Assembly: GCF_003286085.1 (NCBI RefSeq) | Contig: NW_020825289.1 | Location: 4,154,001 to 4,218,000, forward strand | Direction of reading: 5' to 3' | Source: Drosophila persimilis | Taxonomy: Eukaryota; Arthropoda; Insecta; Diptera; Drosophilidae | DNA length: 64,000 nt | In this document: piece by piece, positions 40,593 to 51,448 of the stretch | Layout: the number at the start of each line of letters is the position of its first letter | Numbering within the stretch: the stretch's first letter is position 1 | The notes under the pieces: model-generated | What the model was told of the DNA's origin: nothing | Databases searched by the model: none | What the model saw: only the letters and a program-made list of their open reading frames with translations | Position numbers and translations under genes: made by a program

Positions 40593-42000
40593 GGAGAAAC
40601 AATCTTGTAGTTGTAAATTATATAAGGCTAAACCGAATCTGGTTTTGTGCTTTTAAGGAAGAAAGCCAAAGCCTCCGCTTTCCGCTCTCCCTAGTGCGAT
40701 CGATCCCCAGCGATCGATTGAAAGTGTTTGCCCCTTTTTGTGCCGCGAAATGCTCCGATCAGCTCCGCTCTGCAATTCATCTCACTGTTCATATCTATAC
40801 CGTAATTATGCAGTATCTGAAAACATCCTCATATCTGTACCGTAGTTCTGACCAAGATCTGGCCAAAAAGCCATCAGTCAAATGCAGGAGCTGCTTGTCC
40901 ATCCCACGGTAGCTGCCAATTTATGACACCCCAAACAGCTGAACAATATAAAAGGTACTTCCATTTGTTCCAGAGTCATCCTCTTTCTTCCATTCTGAAG
41001 GAGCACCAGCACAAGCACCAGCACCAGCAGGAGTGCGGGTCTCGAGTCCCGAGTCCATAAAGCATGTTTTTAAAATTCCATTAAAATTTATTAGCATTTC
41101 ACACAAAATGTGCATAAATAACCTGGACCCAAATCGGGACTTTTGATACCACCTCTCTCGCTCATCGGTCAGAGAGTTAAGGAGAGGAGAGGAGAGGAGA
41201 GGCGGAGCGGTAGTCTGGAACGGTACCCGCGCTCTTTTAATGATAAAAAATTGGTTAACGTTTTCGGCCTTTGATACGCTCGTTGAGCATGCTGCGATTT
41301 CGATTTTTGGGTCTTTCAATCTTTGGGGTTTCGTAAATACATTTATTATGTGCGTGCTGCAGTTTGTTGGAGGGGGCATTCCCCCTGATAAACAGTGTAT
41401 GCGCAACTCTGTTTGCATTTGTTTTCCCCTTCCCCTGCCTCCACGGACAAGCGTTGTTTATGGACGCATTATCTAAACAAATACGAAAATAACTCATTAA
41501 ATTCAGAGGCCGTAAAACAGGGGCATTTTAAGGTGTTTTTCTTGGGAGGCGGAGAGGTTGTACATGAAATCAAGAAATTAGAGTTCATGAAATCCCGATC
41601 TTGCACGCTTCACCGTCCTGTTGCGCCACTGCCCCTCTTCCCCTGCTCTCATTTATTCTCTTATTCTTGGGATCGCTCTCCAAGCAGGCATGTAAATAAT
41701 TTGACAGAAGAGTAAGTCCCAAGGCAACCCTCCACGGCTGGCCAGAGGTGAGAGACACGTGCAAAAGGCAAAAACGGTAACCAAGTGCACTGCCAAAGGG
41801 TGTTAAAACAGGGTGACGCCATTCTCAGGGAATGTGCTCGCTATAGAATCAATTTTTATTTTACTGTCACAACAAACAACAAATATGGGAGAGCGGGAAA
41901 ACGAAACAAAAACTCAATAATTTTATTTTTTAAATTTGAATACACAGAAGCGTCGCATAAGCGATCACAGAAACAGTCACTCGATTATCAACACCAATTA

Positions 42001-43976
42001 ATGACATACGATTGCAACATGGAACGCATTAGATTGCGAGGGTTAGCCGAGGCCCAGCCCCAGGCACGGGCGGGTCGGGTGCCGTTCCATCTGCAGCCGC
42101 ATACGGCGCAATACCCCCCAACTGGTGAGTAGCTATGCGGCTCCCAAATCGCATTTGGCGTGTGCTAATCCTTAGGTCAGCCCAAATTCAGGGACGCTCG
42201 GGAGGATCTCTTCGGAAGGCAGCATTCGACCAGAGGACCACCGCCAGTGGCCGTGCTAATTCCAGTGCACCTTCGTTTAAATCCAAGCAGCTGGTGACAG
42301 CTCTCACTGTCGCATCAGCCCAAACGGCAGCGCCTGGGGCTCCAGCTTTACGTCCGGCTAAAGCTCCAGCCGGCGGGAAGATGACGAGGGAGTTTCTGCC
42401 TCGCGTGGCAGGACTCGCCCGCCGAGGTCAGCTTCCCCCGACACAGGTGAACCAATTCAAGACCTCATTGGCTAGGTCAGGGCCCAATAAGAAGATGCCA
42501 CGCACTGTTGTTCAGAATCTGCGGGTGCTCGAGAATAGGACCGCCACCACCTGCGGAAGTGGTGACGCCAGCGACCTGATCGATCAGATTAGTGAAAGTC
42601 ATGCCCAATGGATGGCGGAGATGCCGAAATCCAGCTTCACGTACTTTGGGCGGACAGATAATGACGTCAACGCCCCGTTAATGGAAGATCATTTTCCAGA
42701 CGGACGCACGACCAGACGGGGCTCCACTTTTTCCGAAAAAACCTATGATGTAGCTTTCAATCTCGCTAGTGGGCCCGAGAAAAGCGAAGTACCAATAGCC
42801 TCAGCCTCGTTGGTCGCTTCTGACCAAGCGGCCGTGGATGCGTTTGCGGAGAGCTACCAGAAGTTGGTCGTAGGCCACAACCATCTGAAAAAGAAGCTCG
42901 CAAAGCTGACGTTGCTGAACAGATGGGGAGCCAATCATCAATGCATCATCGATCCGCTAGAGGACGCTGAAGGAGGAGGCCCACCACCGATACTCCCAAC
43001 ACCAGCGAAACCATCGACCAAGACCACCACCAACGCCAAGGCCAACGAGGCCAAGGTAAAAGAGGAACAGGACTACGAGTCCTCAAGCAGCTACTACACG
43101 CCCCCCCCCAGCTTCAGATCCATCAGCCGCATCCATCAGCGTCTGACCATCAGGAAAATGGAACTCCGGCACGTTACGGGTGAGGCTATGGTAATGCAGG
43201 AGTGTCGCACCTTCGCCAGGGTCCAGACTTTCGGCGTGATCGAGGAGTACAGTTTGAACTTGAATAGCATCATGAACGCAATGAATCCTGAGCCTGATCC
43301 CGATCCAAACACCGATCCATATACCGAAAAAGATCAGGAGATCATACTGCTACCTACTCCGGTTCCTGCTGCTGATTCCAATGCTGCTTCTTGTGGTGCT
43401 GGTGCTGGCGCCTACTCCGATATAATTCTACAGATGAACACCATGTGCCGCATCGCTCACGAGAAGATGGTGAAAAATGCCAATAACGACAAAGAAAAGG
43501 ATATCTGGGCACAATTCTTTACCGAGATGGGACCTAGATTCATTCGATCGGCATCGACTGGCAATCGAGAGACGGAGATACCGTCTTGCGAATTTTTGGA
43601 CTTATTGCACTCGAGGGCGCCGATGCATTCGATGTTGACATGCTTGACATCCAATGGCATCTCTACGCAAGCGCCCGAATATGAAGGTGAGAATGGATGG
43701 ACCTCGACGATGGTCGAGCGCCTTCTGGTGACGGCGCTATCCTCTCTACCCATTCCCATAAAGGTGCATACCGGCACCCAGACAGAGATGCCAGAGGATC
43801 AGCCCCGGCCAACCACACCAAGACGCTCTGGTCCCAAGGCGACGAGGCAGGTGACAGTCGACAAAAAGGGTGTAGAAGTTTTCAAGAGAGTTCTGGTGGG
43901 GACAACCCAGATGCTGTTGTTCATCATGCTGATCGTGACCTGTAGCTATCCGGAGATCCGATGCCTCCCCAATTGA
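42001..43976 (+). CDS. Unrecognised two-exon gene, putative tail-anchored protein
   Basis: Exons 42001-42124 and 42181-43976 flank a 56-base intron (GTGAGT, branch-like GCTAAT, acceptor GGTCAG), giving 639 aa. 42001 is the first ATG of the upstream frame. If the first exon is noncoding, an ATG at 42135 inside the intron would give 613 aa instead. I do not recognise the family. Visible features are an Ala/Pro/Lys-rich N-terminal third, a Lys-rich segment near HLKKKLAKL, a Pro/Asp-rich stretch (NPEPDPDPN), a TGTQTE motif with TQT at 574-576 (the core of dynein light chain LC8-binding sites), and a single hydrophobic segment at about 614-630 followed by only nine residues. That layout suggests a tail-anchored membrane protein facing the cytosol. 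No close canonical poly(A) signal is seen. Coding status rests on the long open frame plus a coherent splice. Confidence 0.7.
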
Positions 43977-44946
43977 CGTTCCACAATGACTCAGATATCA
44001 AAATTTTGTTTTCCACACTTCGTTTCCGCAAACTCGCTCAAAAAGAGAGTGGATCCAGAGGGAAAAATCAATGCTGATATATAAATTCTTGTTTGAGTCG
44101 ATTATGCCCCATAGAAACATGCCCGAAACTGAAAAAAAAAAACAAATTCGAAGTCTATATTATTTATTTTGCATTCAAGCATTTATTTATTTTCCTATGA
44201 GTATGTTCTCAAATTGCAGATTTCCAAGAAGACAGAAATAGCGAAACGGTTCAAGTCAGTGATATATGAATCTAGGTAAGCAATCAGCATAGTGCTGGGG
44301 TAGTAGAGAAAAGAAAAGATAGAAGAGAAACGAAGATAACTAAGCGGCAATGAAGCCGTTAAAATCAAAATTAAAATATTAAAAAAGGCCTATAACGAGG
44401 AAGTAAAGGAGTACAGGAAAATGAATATTACATTATAAAAGAAATATGCTGTTATATTTTTAAAATCTTACAATAACGTGTTGGTACGTCCCATTCTGCT
44501 GTCGTTTATTCGAAATGGATGACTTTATTATTGAAAACATTCAAAATAATCATTATTTACAGACCGTGTTCAAATAATAAAGATATAGTCGTTGGACAGC
44601 GAAATAGTATGGAATCGGTTATGAATAGAAAGGGTGCATTGCCAAAGAGAGAGAGAGAGAGAGGAAGAGAAAGAGCGGGAGCTAGAGAGTGTGTGCGTGC
44701 GTGAGTGGAGAGCATGTGGAAGAGATCGTTCAGTTCATTTAAGCTCTTCCCAGTATTTCCAGCTGCTGTTGCCAGAACCTTCCCGGCTTCACATCCCCAT
44801 TCCCCTTCCTTTCTTCTTTCTTTTATTGCGTCGCTTGTTCTTTTTTCTTCTGCTTGCAATGCAAAGTGCATTAAGCCGCTGTTGCTGCCGCTGCCTCTGC
44901 CTCTGCCTCAGCTGGCGCTCCTCTTAGCCGTGATTCCTGGCGCGGC
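43977..44946. other. Intergenic spacer before the serpin cluster
   Basis: No gene supported. A GAGAGA-rich tract lies at 44648-44690 and pyrimidine-rich sequence runs toward the Spn43Aa promoter. Confidence 0.5.
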
Positions 44947-44984
44947 TATAAATGACAGGTTCCATGCGCATTTCCCTTTCAGTA
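44947..44984 (+). promoter_or_regulatory. TATA box and initiator of the Spn43Aa-like gene
   Basis: TATAAAT at 44947-44953 and TTTCAGTATC, an Inr match with A+1 at 44981, are 34 bases apart. The predicted 5' UTR is 26 bases, ending at the ATG at 45007. This also supports that ATG and the tiny first exon. Confidence 0.75.
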
Positions 44985-45006
44985 TCGAGCTATCGGCGCA
45001 GGCGCA

Positions 45007-46370
45007 ATGAACCGCTGGCTAACCTGTGGGTGCCTCTGCCTCCCCAGCCACCGCCACACATCCCGATCCCTAATCTCTCCCGCTCTTCTCAGTTCTACTT
45101 TTAGTTGGAGTGCTATCTGTCCCCGGAGGGTGGGGCAACACCATCCAGGAGCGCAATCTATTCGCCACGGAGCTGTTCCAGACCCTGGCCACGGACCGGC
45201 AGGACGAGAATGTGATCATCTCGCCGGTGTCCATCCAGCTGGCCTTGGGCCTGGCCTACTACGGGGCGGAGGGCAGGACCGCCACGGAGCTGCAGAAGAC
45301 GCTGCACGCCTCGGCCAAGGAGAGCAAGGACGGGCTGGCCGAGACCTACCACCGACTGCTCCACTCCTACATCAAGTCCAAGACGGTGCTGGAGATCGCC
45401 AACAAGGTGTACACGCGGGAGAACCTCAAGGTGGCGTCCCACTTCCGGGAGGTGGCCCAGAAGTACTTCGACTCGGACGTGGAGGCGCTGGACTTCAGCC
45501 GCGAGACGGAGGCCGTCGACCGCATCAACGCGTGGGTGAAGCAGGAGACCCAGGACAAGATCGAGCGGGTGGTGGACAGCCTGGAGCCGGACACAAACGT
45601 GGCTCTGGTCAACGCCATCTACTTCAAGGCCCGTTGGGCGCGGCCCTTCAACGATGAGGACACCCGCGACCGCGACTTCTGGCTCGGCGAACGCCAGTCC
45701 ATTCAGGTGCCCACGATGTTCGCGGACAACTGGTACTACTACGCCGACTACCCGGAGCTGGACGCCAAAGCCATCGAGCTGTTCTTCGAGAACATCAACA
45801 TGACCATGTGGTTCATCCTGCCCAACCAGCGCTCCGGCCTGCGATCCCTCGAGGAGAAGCTGAAGGGCGTGGACTTCAAGCTGCTGGAGGACCGCTGGCA
45901 GTGGCAGAGTGTGTCCGTCTATCTACCCAAGTTCAAGTTCGAGTTTGACACGGATCTGAAGCCCACTCTGAACAAGGTAAGAGGGATTATGACTGGATTC
46001 ACTGCATCCTCATCTCAATTTTGTTCCGCTTTCGAAGATGGGCATCAGCGCCATGTTCTCGGATTCGGCTGACTTTAGCAACATCTTCGAGGACTCGCCC
46101 ATTGGCACTCGAATCAGCAAGGTGCAGCACAAGACCTTCATCGATGTGAACGAGATCGGCTGCGAGGCTGCAGGCGTCAGTTGTAAGTAGCATCCAGAAT
46201 ACCGACTCCCTTCTCGGACTATGCCCATAATACTCTGTACTTTAGATGCCGCTGGAGTCCCCATGTCGCTGCCCCTGGATCCGAAGACCTTTGTGGCCGA
46301 CCATCCGTTTGTGTTTATTATACGCGACCAGCATGCGGTCTACTTTACGGGACACATTGTCAAGTTCTAG
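45007..46370 (+). CDS. Spn43Aa: Secreted serpin, Spn43Aa-like
   Basis: Exons 45007-45025, 45093-45976, 46038-46182 and 46246-46370 give 390 aa. The 19-base first exon plus exon 2 creates the signal peptide MNRWLTFLLLVGVLS. Unspliced, the first ATG runs out of the serpin frame. Core serpin motifs are present: NVIISPVSIQLALGLAYYGAEG, NAIYFKARW and, at the end, HPFVFIIRD. The reactive loop by alignment to necrotic has Gly at P15, Cys at P14, then EAAGVSYAAGVP, Met at P1 and Ser at P1'. The small hinge residues fit an inhibitor, although Cys at P14 is unusual. Met-Ser would suit an elastase- or chymotrypsin-like target. It is the only serpin of the four on the + strand and lies outside the presumed pk intron. 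An AATAAA lies at 46453-46458. Symbol given by cluster position. Confidence 0.85.
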
Positions 46371-46452
46371 ATATATGTATTCCCATATCATCAGCATTTC
46401 ATCAATCAATCACTATAACTATGCAAATACATTTGTAATCGCTTCATTAATG

Positions 46453-46458
46453 AATAAA
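46453..46458 (+). terminator. Poly(A) signal of the Spn43Aa-like gene
   Basis: AATAAA 83 bases after the stop. The 3' end falls close to or over the convergent Kazal-like gene, whose stop codon is at 46479-46481. Confidence 0.6.
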
Positions 46459-46478
46459 TTGGAAGCTCTCCACTAGAT

Positions 46479-46872
46479 TTAAAAGGTCACGGCTGTGCAA
46501 TATGGTGTATGGGTCTCGTTATTGCACTGTTTATCGGAGACAAGTTTCACCACTGAAAGGAAAACCTGCTATAGGGGGAGGCATAATGGGCTAGCTTTCT
46601 TCGATCCTTACCGCTCATTCCCTTCACCTTGCGGGCACAGTTGAATATTTTGATGGTACACAGTTCCGTGTTGAAGTAGCAGCCATTGAAGGCACAAACC
46701 ATCGTTCCGTCGGGAGTCGGGCAGGTGTTCGGGCATAGCCTTTCGGGCGTAGCCTCTTGGAAGGCTGCTTGGATGAGGGCGAATACTGCAATGAAGGATT
46801 GTAGTAAAGTGTTGTGGAAATCCTCCTAAATTGCTAGACAATACCAAAGAGGAGCACTGCAACGAGCTTCAT
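46479..46872 (-). CDS. Small secreted cysteine-rich, Kazal-like protein
   Basis: Three exons (46872-46845, 46785-46612 and 46552-46479) give 91 aa; both introns are GT..AG and frame-consistent. MKLVAVLLFVFALIQAAF is a signal peptide, with the first intron splitting it. The mature part has eight Cys. The central pattern C..P..VC.FNGCYFN..LC.....C resembles a Kazal protease-inhibitor domain (the VC-x-YxN-xxC-xxxxxC core). The C-terminal exon adds two Cys (DKQC and PYC). No continuous frame covers it, so a simple ORF scan would miss it. Convergent with Spn43Aa, about 110 bases between stop codons, so the 3' UTRs may overlap. Role inferred: secreted serine-protease inhibitor or a derivative, perhaps haemolymph or reproductive tract. 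Confidence 0.75.
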
Positions 46873-47980
46873 GTTCGATCGATCCATGAAAATGATTCTA
46901 AAAACTTAAATGTTCTTCCAAAGTGGCAGGCGTGACTTCCAGCCATGCCAAATCCATTATAATGGGTTAAAGAATCAAATTATGATAAATGCAAGTCACA
47001 GAAAACCACTTTGGTACTAACGATGGGGTATTTGTGTTCGGTGTTTACCTCAATCCTGTATGTACCTTGGTTTCATTGGTGCCGGCCAGGAATTTTACTG
47101 ATATTTCATGGCGTGGTCATGTTTACAGAGACCCGTCAGTGGGACTCTTTTATTGGCCTTTACGAAAGCTAAAAATAAACATAAAAGCCGTGGAATAAAT
47201 ATGAATATTATGGAAGTCAATTGCAATATTTAACTCGAAACTGAAAAACGGAACGTGCGACCAAAAAACCAAAAAATTTCAAGTGGGGAGAAATTTAAGC
47301 TGGATCGAAAACTGGAATCCGACCACTGCATACTCTTCCCCGCCATACACGATTCCATCAAGATTTCGTTGGATTATTCTTCCTCCGCCCCCCCCTCCCG
47401 GTGGGCAAGGCCCGTCTAGGATCTGGGATTAGTTAAATGAACTGTCAGATATAAGAAGAAACGAGTTTCTTCTTCAAAACAATCAAGATCTCTAGCCCTT
47501 CTCTGGAGTGGCAGGCAGTACTTGCAGACAGGGACAGAGATATTTCTGGCATTTGTTTTAAAAGCGCCTGCGCCAGTGCCTGTGCCTGTGCCTGCACCTG
47601 CACCTGCTGCTGGTGGTGCACTGGGAAGGGGAAGGGGTTAGGTTATTCGTTTTAAAATTCCGCTCACAAAACGAGAAAACAAAGAAAGAAAAGGAGAAAC
47701 AGAAGAAACAGGGAGAACTTGTCAGGGCGCACATAAACAATTCTAACAAAGGGACGGACACTCGAGAGGAGACATGCCACATGCGAAGCGTTCCAAGAGG
47801 GAGCACTGCAGGAATTACAATTACAACGGCAGCAGCAAGGTGTATTCATGCAGGGTGAACCATTCACAGAAAGTGCTCTAACGTCAGTTGCATTTTGTAG
47901 CTCCCCTTGATTCAATATACTTTGCACAGGGAAGGGAAGAGCTGCCTGTGGCTGTGTTCCCAGTATCAATCGTTCTGCGA
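46873..47980. other. Spacer between the Kazal-like gene and the pk promoter region
   Basis: No gene is supported on either strand. It includes a CTGCACCTG-type repeat near 47575-47612. Confidence 0.5.
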
Positions 47981-49109
47981 TTACCAGTATTTCCAGTGCC
48001 GAAAGAGCGAGCGCTCGGGAGAGCGACCCCCAGTGGGAGAGCGTGCTAGTCGGCGCTCGACTCCCCGATTGGAGTTCGTCGTTGGGGCCGATCGCAGCGC
48101 GCCGTCAGTCTGCTTTCAGACACGATCACGCGCGCGCACTCTCGCCCCACGTTGAAAAGTCCATGCTGCGCATGCGCGAAACGGAGTGAAAGAAACGTTA
48201 TTGCAACTGCGACTGCCCCCGCGTTTTGGGCTGGCCTTCTTATCAAGTGGCGAGGATCGGATCCGGGGCAGCTGTCTCTCCCGCCCGGGGCTTGCGTGTG
48301 CACCGTCCCGTGCTACTGCTAAAGGAGTTTTAATGAATAAAAAATATATACATATATGCAACAAGTTGGCCGCGGCCGCTTCCACTACCGCAACCGTACG
48401 AGTATATGTATATCATTTTATGTGTGTGTGCGTCTCAGTCTGTGTTTTTGTGTGTTTTGGTGAAGTAAGAAAATGTGCATCAATTATTTTAAATGGTCAA
48501 CTTAATGCCCCTGTTCCAGTACCGCGGCGTCAGTCCATGTCCCTGCCACAGCGCGACATCCAATCAGCGCGAAATGTCCGCCACTTTGTGCGACTTGCCC
48601 CCAAACACAGATCCCCAGCAGTAAACACAATTACGGCGAATGGAAGCCAAACGTAATTCGGGTCCGCGAACCAGTTTGTAGTGCCAATCCACCAATCGAC
48701 AGGCACACTGCACCTCCACCTCCACATCCACATCCACATCCAGTCCGGCCAATGTTTCTCCCAAGAAACACAACTGCAAAAAAGTTATAGCCAAAAAGAA
48801 AAAAACCTAATAATAAATACGCCTAAGCTCAAATTGTTGTCAGTTTTGTGCGGCTTTCGTTGATTTATGTCCGCGATTAAAGGAAACACAGCAACAGCAG
48901 AAAAGTCAGAAAAGCAGCGACAGAATACGATAATAAATAAATCCGAGGAGAAATATGTGCCACAAGGCTGCACCCCACCCTTGCCCCAAGTGAATAAACC
49001 CCCCGCCCCCAGTGAGATACCTATGAATGCAAATCAAGCGAAAAACAAAGCCACAAGGCAACAGCTGATAAAACGCCAGAGATAAGCAAAACAAGGATAA
49101 ATCCCCACC
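47981..49109 (+). promoter_or_regulatory. Probable promoter and 5' leader of the prickle Pk isoform
   Basis: GC-rich sequence with GAGAGCG motifs and an Inr-like GTCAGTCTG (about 48104) runs from 47995 to 48150. It is followed by A-rich leader-like sequence up to the ATG at 49110, with several upstream ATGs including one at 49022. The exact start site is not resolved. The assignment depends on the downstream exon being pk. Confidence 0.4.
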
Positions 49110-49147
49110 ATGGATAAACCCAATCAGATGCCCATGGAGCTAGAGAG
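49110..49147 (+). CDS. pk: First coding exon of prickle, Pk isoform (partial; rest beyond window)
   Basis: CCACCATGG is a strong start context. The exon encodes MDKPNQMPMELE plus two bases of the next codon and ends at a consensus GTGAGT donor. The Pk isoform of Drosophila prickle is known to have only about 13 unique N-terminal residues, as here. The splice phase (two bases carried over) is the same as that used by the 5' exon of the neighbouring esn, as expected of paralogues. No + strand exon that could continue it occurs in the remaining 15 kb, so the acceptor must lie past 64000, which fits the very long pk locus. Alternatives are a first exon of another gene or of another esn-like copy. 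Confidence 0.6.
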
Positions 49148-49437
49148 GTGAGTGTGCCCCAAAAACAAATTGATTTGAAATGTGTACATTTTATGCAGCG
49201 GAGGAGCTCATGAACCAATAGGATGTATCGCTTCTCAAAGATTGTGCACTTTTCATTAGCTAACATCGAAAGAAAACACTTAACACCTCTCCAGATAGGT
49301 TTCACGCGAATTTAATAAATTTATTACTGTCAATCCAACCACAATTTTGCTTTTTATTAAGCTTTTATTTAGCTGTTTGCTTGGGAATTATTCAACAATA
49401 TAGTTAACAAAAAATATAAAGTATTCCAGAGTCCGCC

Positions 49438-51045
49438 TCAGACATACGCATAGTTGGCTATGTGCCCGATGAAGGCTATCGAGTCCCTGTACTTCACAGC
49501 AAACACGAACGGATGATCGGCCTCGAACTTCTTGGACCTCGAGAAGAGGCCCTTGAGAACTATTTGTGGGAGGGAATTCAGTATACATATAGCATATAAA
49601 GGCTATAGAGGGACACAATGGTCCGTATACTCACCGCCTGATTCTAGGGGCTGTTCCACTCCCGCCTCCGACACCTCAACATTGGCCTTGTGCTCCACGG
49701 CATTGATGAAGTGGCTCACGAACATGCGGTACATGTTGCTGAAGTCCCCGTCGCGGGAGAACATGGTGTGGACACCCAGCTATGTGTGCGGCAGAGGAAG
49801 ACAAATACTTCAGTTCAGTTCTATTCGGGGATACGAGCGGAAAAACTCACCTGTTTGAAGGGTTTCTCCAGGCCCAGGCCAAAGGTAACGCTGAATTTGG
49901 GCAGCAGCACCTCCACCTTCTGCTGGCTCATCTCTCCGATCTCCGCCAGTAGGTTCTTTCCCACCAAGGACTGCTGGAGGGATCTCAGACCATCCTTGCG
50001 GTTGGGCAGGAGCAGCAGCATCGAGAAGTCCGCGTTCTGGTAGGGCAGCTCCACGACCTTGGCGTCCAGGGTGCGCACCTCGGCATAGTTAAAGTTCTGC
50101 AGTGTCCACATGGTGTCCACGCGCACGGACTGTCCGTTGCCGGTGCGGAAGGAGCGCTTCTCGGTCTTGTCCAGCTTGAAGGCCTTCTGCCAGGGCGCCG
50201 CAAAGGAGACTCCATTCACGATGACGCCCTCGGTGCGATCGTTGAGCAGCTCGGCCGCGAGGATGTCGGTTATCTTTCCATTGGTCTTGGTGGCGATCGC
50301 TCGGTTGATGCCATCCGCTGTCCGCTTGTTGTACGGCGGATGGAAGTCCAGCTTGTCGATGTTTGAGTCGAACTGGCGCTGGGCCACGTCCCGGAAAGAG
50401 CCCTTGAACTCCAGGTTCTCGTTGATGTAGATGTTGTTGGCCAGCCGCAGATTGTTGTCGCGTGTCAGCGACTGCTGGTAGCTGCCAAAGCGCTGGCTCA
50501 CCTGGTCGACATCGCCTGGACCCAACCGCAAGCCCTGCTGGAGCTCGCTGGCCGTCTGACCCTTGGCTCCCACGAAGGCCAAAGCCATGGAGCTCTGGAT
50601 GCTAGCTGGCGAAATCACAACGTTCTCATTCAGGTGGTCGGCGCCCACCGCATTGTAGAGATCAGCGGCCAGCAAATTGCGATCAATCGAGGGATCAAAA
50701 CCTGCGTTGGTCTTTGCATGCGAGAGGCTCACGAGGAACACTAAAGGAATGGAGCGAATGCATGGTGTTAGTTTGTTAGCGACACTTTCCCTACTTTCCC
50801 CAAGCAGCGAGTATAAGCCTTCAGGAGCGAATGCCTTTATCATAAGTAGTCATAAGAACATTCTGACTGCTCTGTCCAACGACACGTCCGCAAGGGCACG
50901 TACTAAATGTTTCGGCCCACAAGATTGTCCCCTCCTCTATATGGAATATTGTGGATCTGAACCCATAAAACCCTCAAACCAGATCGTATGAGTATCTGCG
51001 TATAAATTGGAGCTTACGTAATAGGCAGCTGACGATGACAGCCAT
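49438..51045 (-). CDS. Spn43Ab: Secreted serpin, Spn43Ab-like, with altered reactive loop
   Basis: Exons 51045-51018, 50740-49851, 49779-49635 and 49559-49438 give 394 aa. Spliced signal peptide: MAVIVSCLLLFLVSLSHA. Serpin core motifs are present: NVVISPASIQSSMALAFVGAKG, NGVSFAAPW, ADHPFVFAV. The exon pattern matches Spn43Aa, including a 145-base third exon. The reactive loop reads EAGVEQPLESGVLKGLFSRSKKF. The P12-P9 hinge is QPLE instead of small residues, with a Pro that should hinder loop insertion. The loop is three residues shorter than in Spn43Aa and necrotic between P1' and the conserved HPF. It is therefore probably not a classical suicide inhibitor. Poly(A) signals at 49364-49369 and 49353-49358 (minus). 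Lies antisense inside the presumed first pk intron. Confidence 0.85.
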
Positions 51046-51448
51046 GGTCGTTGAATTTATATGTGTATACGTATGTCGTATAAATGGCTGATGGGGCGGC
51101 TCCTCCACTGATTCGCACTTGCGACAGACCCGATCGCGTCGGAATGTGAACTGAACGGGCAGTCGCCCGTCGATCCGCCTTGGAGGCTGTGCGCGATGGG
51201 ACTCTCACCGAATTCAATTCAATTCAATTCCAAGCGGAGCTCTCTCTCTTTTTCGGGGTCTGAGAGGCGCAGACGGACGGAGTGTTTACAAACCATTTGT
51301 CACCTTTGGCTTACTTCGGTCTTCGTTTATTTGCTATGAACTAAAACTGATTTGAGCTCAACTCAGGGACTGATAAGGCGATAACCCCAAAGGCTGGAGT
51401 CAGTCGCGTTGAACAGAATGTGAATATGCATTAGGCGGCCGAGGGCAC

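Larger units (their letters stand above)
28740..42000. other. 13 kb gene-poor intergenic region
   Basis: Open frames here are short, overlap on both strands and lack codon bias or motifs, so no gene is called. Simple repeats are frequent: CA/GT tracts near 30880, 30960, 32001, 35669, 36455 and 40561, CTCTCT tracts, and GGAGT repeats near 35940. Enhancers of esn, the P450 or pk are plausible but not visible. Confidence 0.5.

Noticed and set aside
45007..45657. 216-aa protein from the Spn43Aa ATG without splicing
   Set aside because: It runs in a frame different from the serpin; removing the 67-base intron (45026-45092) restores both signal peptide and serpin frame.
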